Below, one piece after another: positions 58,301 to 58,691 of a stretch of 58,691 nt of DNA. The stretch spans positions 1 to 58,691 of the forward strand of contig NZ_JAMJWE010000022.1 of NCBI RefSeq assembly GCF_023554105.1, read 5' to 3'. How positions within the stretch are numbered: position 1 is the stretch's first letter; each line of letters starts with the position of its first letter. This stretch comes from Brucella sp. 21LCYQ03 (GTDB lineage: Bacteria; Pseudomonadota; Alphaproteobacteria; Rhizobiales; Rhizobiaceae). The notes beneath the pieces are model-generated. The model was given only the letters and a program-made list of their open reading frames with translations, did not search any database and was not told the origin of the DNA. A program made the translations under genes and the position numbers.

Positions 58301-58691
58301 GACGGATAGTGCGTGGCGACTTTTCATATTCTTCGATCGCATACGCGCCGAGTTCTTCGGCAGAAAGCGCATCGTCCATGCGTTTTCCCGTTCGGCTTTC
58401 CGCATTCTGAACACGTTGCAACGCCCGGTCATAAAATTGCCGCGCGGCCCCAGTCGATCGGCCAAACCTATCCCGAATTTCACCAAGTTCACTAATCAAA
58501 GCGTCCCACGCTTTTGTGCCAATCAGACGTTTAGTGCCGGAATGGAACGCTTCGTGTAGAAGCACTGCATTCGCATTTTCTGCTGTGAGAACTGCGCTGT
58601 TCAGAATGATGGTGCCGTCAGGGCGGGTCCACGCTTGCACGGCTTCATCGGTCAAATTCTGTATCTGTACGGTGCCGGAATCCAACATTCC
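55350..58691 (-). CDS. Giant polyvalent virion protein, residues 3826-4938 (C-terminal part of the gene starting at 11538)
   Basis: Same reading frame as 1-11538; the window was opened inside the gene, so the ATG at 58688 is an internal Met (residue 3827). Visible features are a zinc-metallopeptidase-like HEAFH (HEXXH, residues 3871-3875) soon after the join, long charged helices, the PLxRFG signature (PLARFG, residues 4250-4255) with flanking aromatic residues, and an LPD38-like hydrophobic region near residues 4430-4480 containing NLSQTP. PLxRFG and LPD38 segments are the usual C-terminal parts of polyvalent phage proteins. The C-terminus is strongly basic. The lysis unit starts 135 bases downstream on the same strand, with its own leader motif at 55247-55259. 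Confidence 0.92.
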   Translation of the reverse strand, partial: GMLDSGTVQIQNLTDEAVQAWTRPDGTIILNSAVLTAENANAVLLHEAFHSGTKRLIGTKAWDALISELGEIRDRFGRSTGAARQFYDRALQRVQNAESRTGKRMDDALSAEELGAYAIEEYEKSPRTIRLWADKITGAMKAWILRRFGKQLGAVTPAQLRALAVAALKSSEINPDGPGRGKSDVPIGDAKFSLVTSPKVEDVRNAVDSMKGRLTDLTPQGLALIPLNYFTELAQKGHSAINDYLTVKRQLDSYRGRRNEQADKIVQQWRKYNRLGKDRAQTLADIMHEATIAGFDPSIDNDAADVAKNRALQAKFDALPEAGKQLYETVRDSYVEQTRELDGIIVDNLKKVFQIAQNKAERKYRKQLELLAKQRMNPADRKKAEDDAHASYEATTMKAKWSMKARLTKMRQALETSRVDGPYFPLARFGDYFVTVKDIDGQVMHFSLHERSADRDREAADLRKQHPNADVIVGIKTNSADLRQAMDPRVIADIQAIIGQSNIDSDVGAEMLDQIWQRYLQTMPDMSIRKRQIHRKKTGGYTSDAMRAYASHMFHSAHQMGRLKYGVELNELVNTAAEQSQEMANPTKAGMLSNELSKRHKWVMNPTGSRFAQAINSTAFVWYLAATPAAALVNLSQTPMLGIPIMGARFGTGKATAALLRASGDLFRGKGSVQHKNLTADEQAALNDFYESGLIDRTQSHDLAGVGDTGVNYSPVRASIMAKISYLFHKAEVINREVTALAAYRLARDSGMRTGKAVEVAHDLTWKTHFDYSNSSRPRIMQNDFAKVALVFRSYSVNMIYRITRDLHQSLKAESPQARKEALYQLSGVLGMMSLMSGATGVFGFNAAMMILGMFFGDDDDPFDFEQKVAAAVVDTLGPTMGGMVLKGPLGHLAGIDLTNRIGMSDIWFRSPNRDLDGQDEFQYWVMNSLGASVSMAGDAWRGASSILKGDYARGTEYLVPKAIRDPMKAYRYGTEGVKSARGDEVVSVDNISWGDVARQGVGFTPARVSEAWSRSGALKNAESRIAAKRRQLMNEFATAIEMKDVDTRQEVMAKIKKFNSSPQHKAVQISQDALRRSIQTRRRNAKLRDDGALITNQELGRQLRSKLPERLY
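58629..58691. repeat. Terminal direct repeat, right copy
   Basis: Identical to 1-63; see the left copy. The frame of the giant gene passes through it without a shift (residues 3826-3846), which supports circularity. Confidence 0.9.

Overview
The window is one complete circular element of about 58,628 bp. Its first 63 bases (1-63) are repeated exactly as its last 63 (58629-58691), and one very long minus-strand reading frame runs straight across the join. It reads as a temperate, short-tailed (podovirus-type) phage that is also equipped as a plasmid, i.e. a phage-plasmid, of an alphaproteobacterium. The evidence for the host group is a RepA/RepB partition pair of the repABC type, three copies of the repABC-type centromere (parS, GTTGACTGCAGTCAAC), a GapR-type DNA-binding protein and a GTA-type 3-TM holin. 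A Brucella/Ochrobactrum or other rhizobial host is likely but not proven.

Layout. 55.35-58.69 kb plus 1-11.54 kb (minus): a single gene of about 4,938 codons, a quarter of the element. It encodes a polyvalent virion protein with two cell-wall hydrolase domains, a pyrophosphatase-like domain, a DarB-like N6-methyltransferase plus SNF2 helicase, an LPD3-like domain, an HEXXH metallopeptidase-like site and a PLxRFG region. A small second gene (5799-6116) lies in another frame inside it. 11.6-34.06 kb (minus): internal virion proteins, tail, fibre, adaptor and decoration proteins, N4-gp56-type capsid, scaffold, P22-type portal and terminase, interspersed with GNAT, VRR-NUC, CsrA-like and GapR-like genes. 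An acyltransferase (17.3-18.4 kb, plus) and a Phd/PemK-type toxin-antitoxin pair (25.5-26.2 kb) interrupt this block. 34.1-35.0 kb: immunity region with a Cro/C1-type repressor and five copies of an 18-bp operator. 35.3-45.25 kb (plus): tightly overlapped early operon with an adenine methyltransferase, PD-(D/E)XK-type nuclease, Xis-like protein, integrase, second HTH protein, a DnaB N-domain protein, HNH nuclease and many small unknown proteins. 45.3-48.9 kb (minus): AT-richer cargo of a double glycosyltransferase, a methyltransferase and an IS5-type remnant. 48.96-53.16 kb (plus): small genes, repA, repB, an antisense-RNA-like locus and a winged-helix protein where RepC would normally sit. 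53.25-55.26 kb (minus): lysis cassette.

How it may work together. Five minus-strand units (capsid, tail, internal virion protein, giant protein, lysis) carry the same 13-base element GCGCATGAYGTGC 19-31 bases before their first start codon, which suggests one shared late or leader control. The operator set of the immunity region recurs in the leader of the putative replication gene, suggesting that the repressor couples lysogeny to plasmid replication. RepA/RepB/parS and the toxin-antitoxin pair would keep the plasmid form. The integrase could insert the element or resolve multimers. The acyltransferase and glycosyltransferases probably alter the host surface. No tRNA, rRNA or CRISPR array was seen.
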